In this document: one piece after another, positions 48,721 to 61,680 of the stretch
How the letters are laid out: the number at the start of each line of letters is the position of its first letter
How positions within the stretch are numbered: position 1 is the first letter of the stretch
Source of the DNA: Azadirachta indica
Lineage: Eukaryota; Streptophyta; Magnoliopsida; Sapindales; Meliaceae
NCBI GenBank assembly: GCA_022749755.1
Contig: CM040442.1
Location: 4,004,457 to 4,068,456, forward strand
Direction: 5' to 3'
Length of the DNA: 64,000 nt
Position numbers and translations under genes: made by a program
The notes under the pieces: generated by a model
Told to the model about the DNA's origin: nothing
Database searches by the model: none
What the model saw: the letters and a program-made list of their open reading frames with translations, nothing else

Positions 48721-48983
48721 TGACTGATTGGTCATCAAGAATGTTAAGTAAATACGAGTGTTTGCAATGTACATTATTAATTGGTGTTGAAAGTTAAGGA
48801 CAAGCACGATAATTTTCATAATAATATTAGTGACACAAATTTTTATACAAACTCTATTTATATAAACTAATATGATAGTGTTACATTATTGTCATATTTC
48901 ATGTATTATTTATTTCTTTTAATCATAATTACAAACATGTCCTAAATTATGCTATTCATTTTAATCATTTCCTTTGCGTGGAG

Positions 48984-48990
48984 TATAAAT
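48984..48990 (+). promoter_or_regulatory. TATA box of the receptor kinase gene
   Basis: TATAAAT in GGAGTATAAATTATTGG, about 57 bp upstream of the ATG. The same block is duplicated at 47650-47670. Confidence 0.5.
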
Positions 48991-49046
48991 TATTGGAGGT
49001 ATACCAGTTTCTTTTTTATCCCGAGAAAGTAGAAACCATCAAGACG

Positions 49047-52000
49047 ATGGAGAAGTTAGAGAATTTCATTTTTGTACTCTCGTGCACGGTTGCTCTTACT
49101 GCTCTGCTGCTTCATGCCCAGAGTCAATCAGGTTTCAGTGACTGATTTTTTTTAAGTAGGCATAAATTTTCAATGTTATTAACTAACTTTATACTAAGAT
49201 TTTCTCTTTGTCCGTCATTTATCTCTCAGGTTTTATTAGCATGGATTGTGGAATACCAGAAAATTCTGGCTATACCGACAAGAAAACAGGCATAAATTAC
49301 ACTTCAGATGCAAACTTCATAGAGACTGGAGTAAGTAAGAATATATCATCTGAATACAGCAGTCGTGCCCTTGAACAACAATTCCTGAATGTTAGAAGCT
49401 TCCCTGAAGGAACTAGAAATTGTTATACCCTGAAACTCCAGCATGGCAATAAAAAGTGTTTGATTAGAGCGAGATTCATGTATGGAAATTACGATGGCAA
49501 ACGTAAACCTCCGAGATTTGTTCTACTTCTTGAAGCTGATGTGTGGGATTCAGTCGAACTTGAAGATGCATCCACAATTGTTAGCAAGGAGGTGATCCAT
49601 ATTCCTCAGCAGAATTACTTATATGTCTGTCTCCTAAACACAGGTTCTGGAACCCCTTTCATATCAGCATTAGAATTAAGGCCCTTGATAAATTCCAGTT
49701 ATCCAACACAATCAGGATCGCTACTACTCTTTTTGCGGTGGGATGTTGGTTCAACAACCAATGAAACCATCCGGTAAGCACATTTACATATACAGAAATC
49801 GGGTAATTGAAGCTTGCATGTATGGTCACTAAGTAAAACTGTGCGATATTGTAGGTATGAAGATGACAGTTATGATCGCATATGGTCGCCGTACAATAGA
49901 TACGATTGGGTGCCTATGACTCTAAGCAGATCGCTCACCGTCGTTTCCCTGACAGATAATAAACCACCACCTAATGTCTCCAGGACGGCTGTCAGGCCGG
50001 CAAATGGTGGCAATTCCTTGCAGTTTGGTTGGAAGCCTAGTGATCCCAGCTTCCAATATTACGCCTACTTCTACTTTGCAGAGGTTGAACAGGTCCAAGC
50101 CCATCAGACTAGAGAATTGTACATCTACCTAAATGGAAGGGAGTGGTATGGACCTATAGTTCCACAATACTTATACGCATCCACTTTTATGAGCACATCG
50201 CCTATGCGTGAAGAAAACCTGGAGTTCTCAATCAACAAAACTGAGAATTCAACACTACCGCCAATCCTCAATGGCTTTGAGGTATACCGTCTGAAAGAAT
50301 TTTCTCAGTTGCTTACGAACCAACAAGATGGTATGTTATCCCATAAGAGGGATTTTTTTATTTTTTTAATATATATATAATGAAGGGGTACAGTCAGTTA
50401 CATGATTTTGATCATACCTTTTTACAAATGTAAAAATATTAGTTGATGCTATTTTGAATATCAAATCAAAATACGGAGTGAAAAGAAACTGGCAAGGAGA
50501 TCCATGTGCCCCTAAAGATTACTTGTGGCAGGGTCTTAATTGCAGTTACAATGACTATGATCCATCTAAGATCACATCCCTGTAAGTTTTCACAATTAAT
50601 TAATCAGCATCCTACCTTTTTCACTTTGATCTAATCACTACACTCTTGATAAATTTGTTGGACCTACAATCAGGAACTTATCATCGAGTGGATTAGTCGG
50701 AGAGATATGTTCTTACATATCCGGTCTCACGTCAATAGAATCTCTGTAAGATTTATTGACTTCTTTATTGTTAACTGGATTGACCTTTAACCAAGTAATT
50801 AAGCTTCACATTTTCAATAATCATTTCAGGGACTTATCAAACAACAGTTTGACAGGAACGGTGCCTGAATTTCTATCACAACTACCATTCTTAACGTTGT
50901 TGTAAGTTCTTAATCAGGATTTAAAAACAAATGTTTCTTTATTAGAAAAATAAAAGTCATACATATATATTTACTATTCCTTTGCAGAAACTTGACTGGA
51001 AACAAACTCGAAGGTTCCATACCAGCTGGTCTCGTGGAAAGAAATAAGAACGGGTTGCTGTCACTAAGGTTTGCTTTCAGTCCAATCAATAAGCACAAAA
51101 TTAATTCAGAAGAGTATCGTCAACATTTTTAATTTCAAACCAATAATCTTACTTCTGGTATGTTGATTCTAGTGTGGACGGAAATCCAGATCTCTGTCGT
51201 GAAGCTTCATGCAGAGAAAAGAACAAACTAATGATTCCCACAGCGGTTGTACCAGTTATGGCCATAGTTATATTATTTTGTGTACTCTTAACGACAACGG
51301 CTGTTTTATGGAACCTTAAGACGAGAAGAAAACGTAAGAATTGACAACCACTGCAATTATTTAAGTTGCTTTAGTGCATATACCAATTCTATTGACATGT
51401 ACTTGATTAGTAAACTTGTATGAACTTTTCTAGTTGGGAGGACGGATAGCTCATTGGGGTTGAAAGGTCGAAGGTTCTCGTACTCTGATGTAATGAGGAT
51501 TACTAATAATTTTGAGATGGTCATTGGGGAAGGTGGATTTGGAACAGTTTACCATGGTTACTTGGATGACACTCAAGTGGCTGTGAAGATGCTCTCTCCA
51601 TCATCAGTTCAAGGCTACAAGCAGTTTAAAGCTGAGGTATATATGGAAGTATCTTTGCATACAAAGTTACGAATATTCAGGGGAAATCTTTATGAGATTT
51701 TAAATTTTTCTTTTTGATCACAGGTTGAACTTCTTATGAGAGTTCATCATAAAAACTTGACAAGTCTTGTCGGGTACTGCGATGAGCACACCAAAATGGG
51801 ACTGATCTACGAGTATATGGCTAGTGGAAACTTGCAAACTCATCTCTTGGGTAGTTTATCTCATTAAAATTTTTCTTTTCTTTTCCATTAATTGAAACGG
51901 AGACTTACAAATTTTTCCTTCCTGAATAAAGAAGATGACGCTAATCTCTTGTGTTGGGAAGGGAGACTTCGAATAGCAACAGAAGCAGCACAAGGTAATA

Positions 52001-52772
52001 ACATTCTGTTTTTCTTTTCAATCAATGGTTTTCATGAAGAGAACTAATCTGAGCTTATAATGAATTTTTCAATGTAGGATTGGATTATCTTCACAGGGGA
52101 TGTAAGCCGCCCATAGTCCACAGGGATGTCAAGTCTACAAATATCTTACTGAATGAAAATTTCCAGGCGAAATTAGCCGATTTTGGGCTTTCCCGAGTTT
52201 TCCCTGTTGAAAGCAGAACGCATGTGTCGACAACTATTGCTGGCACCCCTGGATACCTTGACCCTGAGTACGTATACGTTTTTTTTTTTTTTCTTTTTGT
52301 ATGTTTAGCATTTTTAAAATTCAGAAATTCCAACTCTGCGCATTTGATTTGACTATGCAGGTACTATATATCAAACAGGTTAACAGAAAAAAGTGATGTG
52401 TACAGCTTCGGGGTGGTTCTGCTGCAGATAATCACGAGTAGACCTGTGATTGAAAAGTCTGCTGAGAAGACTCATATAATTGAATGGGTGAGTTTCAAGC
52501 TTGCAAAGGCAGATATTAAAAACATTGTTGACAGAAGATTACAGGGAGATTTCGACATCAACTCTGTTTGGAAAGCAGTAGAAATAGCTATGGCTTGTGT
52601 TTCTCCAACTTCAGCGAAAAGGCCAACCATGAATCAGGTTGTGATTGAACTGAATGAATCTTTAGCAATTGAAATAGCTCGCAAGAAGTTCGGGAAGGAT
52701 ACCGAATCCGACGATTTCGGTGAATCAATCAGTTTGGTAGTGAGTACCGAATTATCTCCACAATTGAGGTAG
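49047..52772 (+). CDS. Malectin-like LRR receptor-like protein kinase (LRR-I type)
   Basis: Thirteen exons (49047-49131, 49230-49773, 49855-50330, 50443-50581, 50674-50745, 50830-50901, 50988-51068, 51173-51333, 51434-51636, 51724-51850, 51932-51994, 52078-52267, 52361-52772) join in phase to 874 residues. Order: signal peptide (1-27), malectin-like ectodomain from [33 protein letters not shown], about three LRRs each on its own 72-81 base exon ([20 protein letters not shown]), membrane helix near 511-537, cytosolic kinase. The kinase has [11 protein letters not shown] (P-loop), Lys595 in [14 protein letters not shown] (689-696, an RD kinase), DFGLSR at 709 and [11 protein letters not shown]. 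All catalytic residues are present. Such kinases sit at the plasma membrane, and some (IOS1-like) act in immunity or symbiosis; the ligand is unknown. Confidence 0.95.
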
Positions 52773-55608
52773 TGGTAGTACCATCTCCAAATATATTTGC
52801 AGATATTCGATCTTTGTTAAATACGTTTAATTCTACTAGATTTACTCTATTTTTGTAATTAGTATATAATTATCACAACCTTTGTATCATAATCTAATAA
52901 AGGAGAAAATGTATATATCTTCTAATTTTCCAACTTCAAATCTGCTTGTGAATTGCTATGTAAAATATATTTACTAATTTATTTAATTAAAAAAATCAAC
53001 TAAAAATTATAAAAAATGATATTTATATCATTATATTGATCAAATAAAAGACATATGGTATTTTTGTTATTACATTAGTCAACAATTAATTTAAAAAAAA
53101 AAAAAAAAAGGTATATTTGACAATTATTTTTAAAGTCAAGGTATAGATATCATTCAGATAATAAAGTGGAGGTGTAAATGTAATTTATCCATAATTATTT
53201 AGTTCTTATACAAAGAATATTATACTTTACCCCCTACATTTTGGGAGAAAGGCAACTTATGCTCGAATTTTTAATAAGTCGAAGTGCCTCCTAACTTTTA
53301 AGAAAATGTTAAGATATCTCCTAACACTATTATTCTTATTTTAAATTGACTATTTTATCTCTCAACTATTAAAAAACATATAAAATAAATATATTATTTT
53401 TCTATTTTTATTTTATGATAACTAATATAATTCTATTCTAATATTTACATTTAAAATAATAATAATATTTTGATCCTTAATTATGTTTTTCCTTCTAAAT
53501 TTACTCTCAAATCTTTTGACAATATTAATTATATATAATTTTAAAATAGATTAGTTATTTAAAATAGTCTTATTTTTAAAATAATGCACAATTAATTATT
53601 TTCATAATTATTTAGTCAATATTAAAAATTATGGTAATAATAATATTCTTATTTTGTTTTAAAAATATTAATTATTCTTATCTTAATATTGTGAAATATA
53701 CATAATTTTTAAGATAAAACTATTTTAAGTGCACATTTGGTTTGGGTTTTTAATTGGTCAAAAATATTTTTTTTAATGATAAAAACTCTTTTTAAAATTT
53801 TTTTATATCGTTTGGTTCATACTAGGGAAGATCTTTTAGAAATTAAAAAAAAAAACTATTTTTCTTCTATTGCTAAAAGCTCAAATTCTTGAGTTTTTGA
53901 CAGTAAAACTTTTTCAAATTTTTTAAAAGATGAAATTGTTTAAAATACACTTATTTTATTTTAAAATTTATAAATTATTTTTTTTAAAATAAAATATTAA
54001 AAATTTGTCTATTAAAGTAATCACTCAAATTTTTAAAAATTATTTATAATAATCAAACAATTAATAAATTTTTACTAAAAACTTTACCTATAAAACTCTA
54101 TGGGTAAAAGTTATAATTTAAAAAATTTTATTTGAAAAGTTATACCAAACTAATCATAAATAAATGATCTATTTTAAAAATTATATATAATTAACATATA
54201 ATTTGAGAAGAGAAAAAAATTAATTAGGTTAAAATATTTTTTATATTTTTAAATTTAAATATTAGAATAAAATTATATTGATTATTATAAAATAAAAATA
54301 AGAATAATATAATTATTTTGTATGCTTTTAATAATTAAAGGATAAAATAGTTAATTTAAAATAAAATTATTAGTGTTGCAATATCCTTGCATTTCTATAA
54401 AATTAAGGAAGTATATGAACTTATTAAAAAGTTAGAGGATATATTGTTTTTCCACCAAAACCTTGAGCATAAAATACAATATTCTTTTGCATAAAATTCA
54501 TCAGCAAGAAGGGGGAAAAAATTGACGAATGGCTATTAATTTGTAAAAGAGAAACGAGGACTCAAAGCAACATAAAACACTAGAATTTGTATAAGAAAAA
54601 CAGAACAACGTAGACATTAAAAATTATCTAACTCAAGTACCCACTTTCAAGAAGCAAGAACTACGTAAACATGACTCGTTAAAATTAATTCTTTTTTTTT
54701 TTTTTTTTAAGATTCAACATCAAGCTTCTCCGGTCTAAGAAAACTAAGCAATCCTTTTTTTTTTCATGGAATTGCGGGAACAGTACCGTCATTTTTCTTC
54801 AAAACCCCTCCTCATATTATGGAGTGAACATAGTTTGAATCTCGTAAAATGAAGCAATCAAGAATTATTTTTGTCCATAACGATTAGAGAAGATCAGATT
54901 TACTACCATATAAATCGCATATATACTATGAATGGACCTACTATATGTAATATTAGTACCGGCTTATTGCTTTATAATCTTGACTTAATTTCAAAGATTT
55001 TTAAATTTAACCCCAAAGAACATCATTTGTATTCTGAATTAATGGAAACCAATCCATATCAAATTAAATTATATATTGACAAAAATGAGAAGCCCATTAA
55101 TCCCCAACCTCAACTACTGTTTCTTCTCTCCACTGTCCTTCATAAATAGAAAAACTGTGGAAGAGAATTGGCTTTTATCTTCAAGTTTGTGCATCAAGAA
55201 TTAAAAAAAAAATTGACTTTTTATCGAATAATTAATAGTAAATTTAAAAAAATCAAGATACTTGTTGGCTAATATAGCAAAATTAAACCAATCAAGTGAA
55301 AAATAAAAAAGTATAGCCCCTTAAATAAGAGTTGTGGACCTAATTGTTATATATAGAAAAACTATATCTTTCTTATAAAAACTTAAGATCACAGGCACCC
55401 GCATATTATGTATTCGATTTTTATTTTCCTTCAATGAAAATTCCAGGTATAGATGATGCAAACATGCTATGTAATTCTTATAAGAAAAGTAAGTTAATAA
55501 TTTCCAGGATTCTTAACTTATCTAGCTTGTATATAATCATGATTCTTAACCCCAAATGAAAATTTATCAAAAGAAAATTAGGTTGCAAAAAAATTTTAAA
55601 GTTCAGCA
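52773..55608. other. Long AT-rich intergenic region
   Basis: It is very AT-rich with poly-A/T runs (53,090; 54,690) and no gene. Parts near 52,920-52,970 and 54,480-54,660 resemble the repeated modules at 59.2-59.6 kb and 60.4-60.9 kb (CTTGTGAATTGCTATGTA; AACATAAAACACTAGAA). Confidence 0.55.
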
Positions 55609-57427
55609 ATGGCTAATGGGAATCAGAGTACAAAACTTAAAGCTGGAGACTGCATATTTTTCTTAATAGTTCTATTTCCCTTTTTGATCGTATTTGTTGA
55701 CGGAAGAAGAGTTGAATTCCTGAAAAATAAAGAGCTGCTCATGCGTGAGGGTACTGTTAAAACCATAGAGGTAATAAATTAAATTAAGCATGAGATCATC
55801 AATTTCTCCTTTTTTTTTTGTTTTATTTCGAGGTATTAATTTTAAGTTGAATATAAATATTTCTTTGGTTTGAGTGTTTGCTCATTTATGGCGTTAATTG
55901 TTAAAAATGATGTTGCAGAGTAACATACAAACAGAAAATAATTATTTATATTTCGCAGAGTGAAGACGGTGATGTGATTGATTGTGTGGATATCTACAAA
56001 CAACCTGCTTTTAATCATCCACTTCTGAAGAATCACACAGTACAGGTAATTAGTAAATAAAATTAAAATTTTGAAACGCTAATCAAATTTGTTCAAAGTG
56101 ACAATTTTTTTTTTTACTGAATTTGTAGATGAAACCCAGTATGCATTTAAGAGAAATTGAAGCTGAAGACAACAGTAATATATTCTCTCAAAATTGGCTT
56201 AAGAATGGACAATGCCCTGATGGAACTATACCTATAATAAGAACACAAGCATCAGTTTTTCAAAGCAAACAGCTAAAAAACAGTGTTGATTTTGATACTG
56301 TTCCTGGTCATGAGGTTAGATTTTAACTTTTTATCACAATTTGAAAATGAATTCCCGGATTATATATTTTTTTAATTCTCTAATTCTATTCTTACTGTGT
56401 TCACGAAAATAAAATGCATATTAAATTAGTATGCTCTAGTAAGTTTAGTTGGTGGGAATTACTACGGTGCTCAAGCAGCAATCAACATTTGGAATCCTAT
56501 AGCAAATAAAGACGAATTCAGTTTGGCTCAGATTTGGGTTTTATCAGGCCAGGAAAATGAGTTGAATTCTTTGGAGGCTGGATGGATTGTAAGCTTCAGC
56601 CAAATTTGCAACTGTTTACTCGAATTTTAAGTAGTTTCAAGGAAAAAACTAAGACAATTTAGGATTGCAGGTGAACTCAGGTGAGAATCAGACACGATTA
56701 TTCATATACTGGACTGTGAGTATTCTTTATTCCTTCACTAGAATTCTGATTGGATTAAACATTTATCTTAAAATATTATTGCTAACATATTTCAAATTTA
56801 GAGCGATGGTTACCAAAGCACAGGTTGCTATAATCTTCTTTGCCCTGGTTTTGTACAAGTCAACAACAAAATTGCCCTTGGTGCTGCCATTGTACCAGTT
56901 TCCAGATATGGTGCAAAGCAATTCGAAATAGCCATCATCATACACAAGGTAACTAACTGTTTTGATCATTTTCTTGTTTTCTAAAGCAACATAATATAAA
57001 TGTGAGTTAATCATATCAGGAATATTAACAATTGAAATAAAAATACTTTCAGGACAGACAAAGTGGAAACTGGTGGTTGCAAGTGCAAGACCAGTTACTA
57101 GGATATTGGCCTGGTTCCATTTTCACAACTTTAGCTGAAAATTCTACTGCAATAAATTGGGGAGGAGAGATTACAAATAACATGGTTGAGGGTCAACACA
57201 CTTCAACTTTCATGGGAAGTGGGCATTTTCCCAATGAAGGATTCGGAAAAGCTAGTTACTTTTGGAATCTTGCATACTTTGATGATTCTGGAATTCTGAG
57301 AGGTCCTGAAAGTCTTACACCTTTCGCCACAAATCCCTCCTGCTATGATATTCTCGTTGAAGACAACAGGGACCATGGTGTGTCTTTCTATTATGGAGGC
57401 CCTGGATTTTCATCTCAGTGCCCGTGA
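55609..57427 (+). CDS. Neprosin-family (DUF239) secreted protein
   Basis: Seven phase-0 exons (55609-55770, 55959-56045, 56129-56314, 56430-56588, 56671-56715, 56802-56948, 57053-57427) give 386 residues. A hydrophobic leader ([16 protein letters not shown]) is followed by the neprosin activation segment ([32 protein letters not shown]) and the NEP domain ([28 protein letters not shown]). Neprosin itself is a prolyl endopeptidase using two glutamates. Candidate equivalents are Glu194 in LEAGW and Glu301 in NWGGEI, so catalysis is conceivable. Most plant paralogues are uncharacterised. The gene looks intact; a relic of its last exon lies at 63.25 kb. Confidence 0.9.
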
Positions 57428-57930
57428 AAATTCATGTCTTATATTAATTCGATATGTAAAATTTGTGGCTGCTTTTCAATAATATATCATTTACAGCAGA
57501 ATTACCATAAAATTGCTGTGTTCTTTATAACGGTCCTCCTATTCAACTATTTCAACCATTTCCGAACACCTTATGTTATGGCACTTTTGGGGTGCTCGAG
57601 GATTTCAGTATTTGATTTCTCGTACCGTACACTGCCCCTTCTAATTAGTTTCAAAGATAAAAATCCTTTATTGATCCATAATCTGACTTAGATAAATCCA
57701 TGAACTCAATTCGTTTATTCCTTCCTATTGTTTATTGTCACTAAACATTTGAAACTGAACCATGAATTGTTTTACGACTCATCAATCAGATCGATGAATT
57801 TTTCGAAAGAACTCTTCACTTCAATTCAAGGAAGAAGTGATCCCCTCTCTCCTTACTGGTTGATCACCAAACTTAAGATTTAGAAACTAAAGTTATATTA
57901 GACTCTTTATTGATTTTCATTTATGCTAAC
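57428..57930. other. 3' flank of the neprosin gene
   Basis: Likely 3' UTR and spacer; nothing else recognised. Confidence 0.5.
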
Positions 57931-57934
57931 CCTT

Positions 57935-58740
57935 GGAAATTTAATAATTGAAGACATGTTGCTTAATTATTTTGTAGCAAGGCTTTTGTGTTTAAGTAAT
58001 TAATGTTATTTTTATTTGTTTGTCAGTTAATTTGTGTTTTTCACCGTTGATTAGAAAAATAAAAATATAAATAAGACCGAGAATAGGTAAATTTTTTTCA
58101 AATTAATTTAGAAATGGTATTTATACGACTTCAATAGTGGAGAAAATAAAATCAACAGTACAAGCAAAAGTGGACAAATAAGACGTGATGGGTTACTTGT
58201 ATTAGTGTTAGTATTTTTTTGTCGGTGTGAAAATTAATATTCTTTTCTGCTAGTATATTTTTTTCTTCTCCGATGTGATAATCGATACTCTTTATTAAGA
58301 GAATAATTTAAAAATCTAAAAAATTAAAAATAAGACTATGCTATAGTGATCAAATTTAAAATTTTCAAATATTTAAATACAAGTACGACATAAGATCAAA
58401 TCCAAAATCTCAAATGTTTAAACATTTTTTTAATAAAATATGAAGATATATAATTTAATATCAACATCCTACACATGTATAGAATGATATTAATAAAATA
58501 ATAAATCATAAATAATACAATAATAAGTAAGTATTATTTAAAATTGGAAACTTAATTAAGTACGATAATTTATTTTTTCAGTTCATAACTCTAAAAAAAA
58601 AAATTGAAACATAACCATAACCATAGTTTTTTTTTTTTTTAATTAAGAAACTATAAACTATTATTATTTTGATAGTGAAAATTAACTAGTCAATTCACAA
58701 TAATTACACCAACCACCCCTATTCGCAGTCCATCTACATA
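57935..58740. repeat. Repeated intergenic module, copy 1, ending in a GRF-finger relic
   Basis: Shares GTTGATTAGAAAAATAAAAA and neighbouring sequence with 60990-61740. At 58740-58690 on the minus strand it reads RWTANRGGWCNYCELT, matching RWTATRGACCDYFEWIN at the end of the exonuclease gene at 61.7 kb. So it is a copied 3' end of that gene plus its flank. Confidence 0.75.
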
Positions 58741-58889
58741 CTACAATATGACAATAAAATTTTTTATTATTTTCTAAGCAGTTGGAGTTTTTCTTTCTCT
58801 ATCATATAGTATCAAAAAATTGGAAGCCCCACCCAATGTGTTAATGTGCTGTGTTAACATTTTAGTGCGGTTGGAAGCTTGAGAACTCG

Positions 58890-59900
58890 ACTATGAAGAG
58901 GGAGTGAAGCCTGGTGAGGCGTGAAGTTCTATCCCAAGAGTGCCCGTACTAAAAGGTAAGAATTGTTCTCGAATAATATTGAAACAAATTAGCATAACTA
59001 AAAAGAAAATTAAGTCCTTCTTAGGTCATGATAGTACCAACTAAGTATCAGAGATAACAACCTTAAATAACAAATACAAATTAATAGGAATAACAGGTTT
59101 AAATAAAAGTAATTTTCATGCATATATAATGCCTTTCTTGCTTAGTTTATGATGTAACATCCTAATGTTATGTTGGTTCATGTCATAATGTTGTATTTTG
59201 GAATGAAAATTATTTTAATCCTGCAAGCTTCCAACTTCACGTAGACTTGTGAATTGCCAGGTATAAAAAATATTTATTAATTATGTGCACGTCAGATGAT
59301 TTTTTAACCTGAATTTTCATTTTCTAAAGAAATCACAAGAAAAAGAAAATGATATGGGGTCTTACTTTGTAAAAGTAATGAATAATTCATGATTAAAATT
59401 AACCTAACATTTATGAAAAAAATAAAATGTAAGTTTGATTAAAATCAAGATCATCAATATGTTAACAAGATAAATCGCACGAATGATGACCCGAAAGAAC
59501 ATAAAACACTAGAAATTTTATATCATATACAAAACCAGATGACCAGTAATAGACATTAAAATAATCTAAATTCAAATTCAAATTAAACACTTTATTGATG
59601 GGAGAGATTTAATGCTGCAAATTCTTAGGATTTTAATGATTGATGTTCCTTATTTTTTAGCCAAACTTTTGTGCATGCTTAATTAATTAATGCTATTTTT
59701 ATTTGTTTATGAGTTAAAGTTATATGTATTTCACTGTTGATTAGAAAAGTAAAAAATAAATAAAACCTGAAAATGGGCAAGTGATCGTAGATAAAATAAA
59801 ATCAACAGTATAAGCAAAAGTGGATTAATAAAACCTGATGGTGTTAGTCGCTATTTTTTGTTTTATCCACATCCTACATAATGACAGAGAGTTAGACATT
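58890..59900. repeat. Repeated intergenic module, copy 2
   Basis: Landmarks GTGAGGCGTGAAGTTCTATC, CAAATTAGCATAACTAAAAA, TGATGTAACATCCTAATGTT, AACATAAAACACTAGAAATT and CACTGTTGATTAGAAAAGTA follow in the same order as in 60095-61140. Non-coding. Confidence 0.75.
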
Positions 59901-60094
59901 AATAAAACAATAAACAATAAAAAGAAAATATGGACTTATTATATTTTTAAATACTTATAAAGACAATATGTATTATTTTTTAAATAGATTAGTTAGCAAC
60001 AAATGAGACATAATTTACAATGAAAAAGTCATAATATTAATAAAAAATCTTGATTATGGTAATATCAATAAATAAAAAATTTAATAACATATTA

Positions 60095-61680
60095 TGTGAG
60101 GGGTGGAGTTCTTTCCCAAGATTGCCCGTGCTAAAACGTAAGAATTGTTCTTGAATATTGAAACAAATTAGCATGAGTAAAAATATGGAGAATAAAATCC
60201 TTATTAGGTCACGACAGTATAAATAACAAGTAAAATTAATAGGAATAACAAGTTTAAATAACAGTAATTTTCATGCATACCTTTCTTGCTTCGTTTATGA
60301 TGTATCATCCTAATGTTAAGTTGGTTCATTTCATAAGGTTGTATTTTGGTTTTTTGAATTGAAAATTCTTTACTCATGCGAGTTTCCAACTTCACATGTG
60401 AATTGCTATGTATAAAATATACAACTGTTCGATCCAAGAGAGGGTGCTATCGGTCAAGATTCGCTCCATACTCTTGAAACAGGTGGAGTAAGAAGTCCCC
60501 AGGTGAGCGTATTATGGGGGACTGTCAAGCACATCCGGCAAGGATCTTAGACTGGTGGAACAAGAACAAGCACAAACACTTTAGGTCGTCAATCGATCGC
60601 TGGTTCAATAAGAAGAGCTAAAGCTAAGACGGGTGGGAGACCTAGACTTCCTGTACATGTTAGATTATTTTTTTAACCTAAATTTTCCTTTTCTTAAAAA
60701 AATCACAAGCAAGAAAAAAATTAATATAGGGGTGTTAATTTGTAAGAGTAATGAGTAATTTGTGATTAAAACTAACTGAATATTTATAAAAAAAAATTAT
60801 AAAAGTTTGATTAAAATCAAGATCATTAATTAATATCTTGATGAGATCAATCAATTCAATGACGATCTGAAAGCTGGAACTTGTATATCATAAAAACAGA
60901 TCAATTATAGGTATTAAAATAATATAAATTGAAATTTAAATTAAATATCCTAGACGGGAGAATGCTACAAATCCTTAGGATTTTAATTAATAATTAATGT
61001 TGCTTATTTTGTAGCTAGCCAACTTTTGTGCTTAATTAATTAATTTTATTTTATTTTATTTGTAATTTATAAGTTAATCGGTGTGTTTTTCAGTGTTGAT
61101 TAGAAAAATAAAAATATAAGTAAGCCCTGTAAATAGGAACTCTTTTCCAAATTAATTTAGAAATGGTATGGTATGACTTGATCGTTGATTTGCAAAAGTG
61201 GATTGAGAAGATTGATAGGTTATTTGTATTGCTGCTAACATTTTTTTTATCCTTGTCAAAATTAATATTCTTTAATGCTAGTAAATTTTTCATCTGGTGT
61301 GAAAATCGATATTTTTTTTTTTGAGAGAATAATTAAAAAATCTAAAAATGAAATTAGAAAAAAACTACGTTGCAATGATCCAATCCAAATCTCAAATATT
61401 TAAACACTTGTGTTTTATTGGAGTAAAATAGGCAGATAATTTAATATCAACGTTCTATGTATATATTTTAACATATTAATAAAACAATAAACGATAAAAT
61501 ACACTATAATAAAACATATTAATAAAACAATAAACAATAAAATATACTATAATAAACATATATTATTTAGCAGGAAATTTTTTTCAGTACATAAATACAA
61601 AAAAAATTAAAGCTTAATCAAATCTATAATTTTTTTAAATTAAGAAATTAACTAATGCATTATTTTTTTTAATTAAGAAA
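60095..61680. repeat. Repeated intergenic module, copy 3
   Basis: It carries GTGAGGGGTGGAGTTCTTTC, TGATGTATCATCCTAATGTT and CAGTGTTGATTAGAAAAATA in the order seen in copy 2. A less AT-rich insert at about 60,430-60,655 (GGTGCTATCGGTCAAGATTC; GAGCGTATTATGGGGGACTG) is absent from copy 2 and unrecognised. Confidence 0.72.

Noticed and set aside
56665..57014. Open frames on both strands around neprosin exons 5-6
   Set aside because: They run through introns in wrong frames; the spliced neprosin frame explains the conservation.
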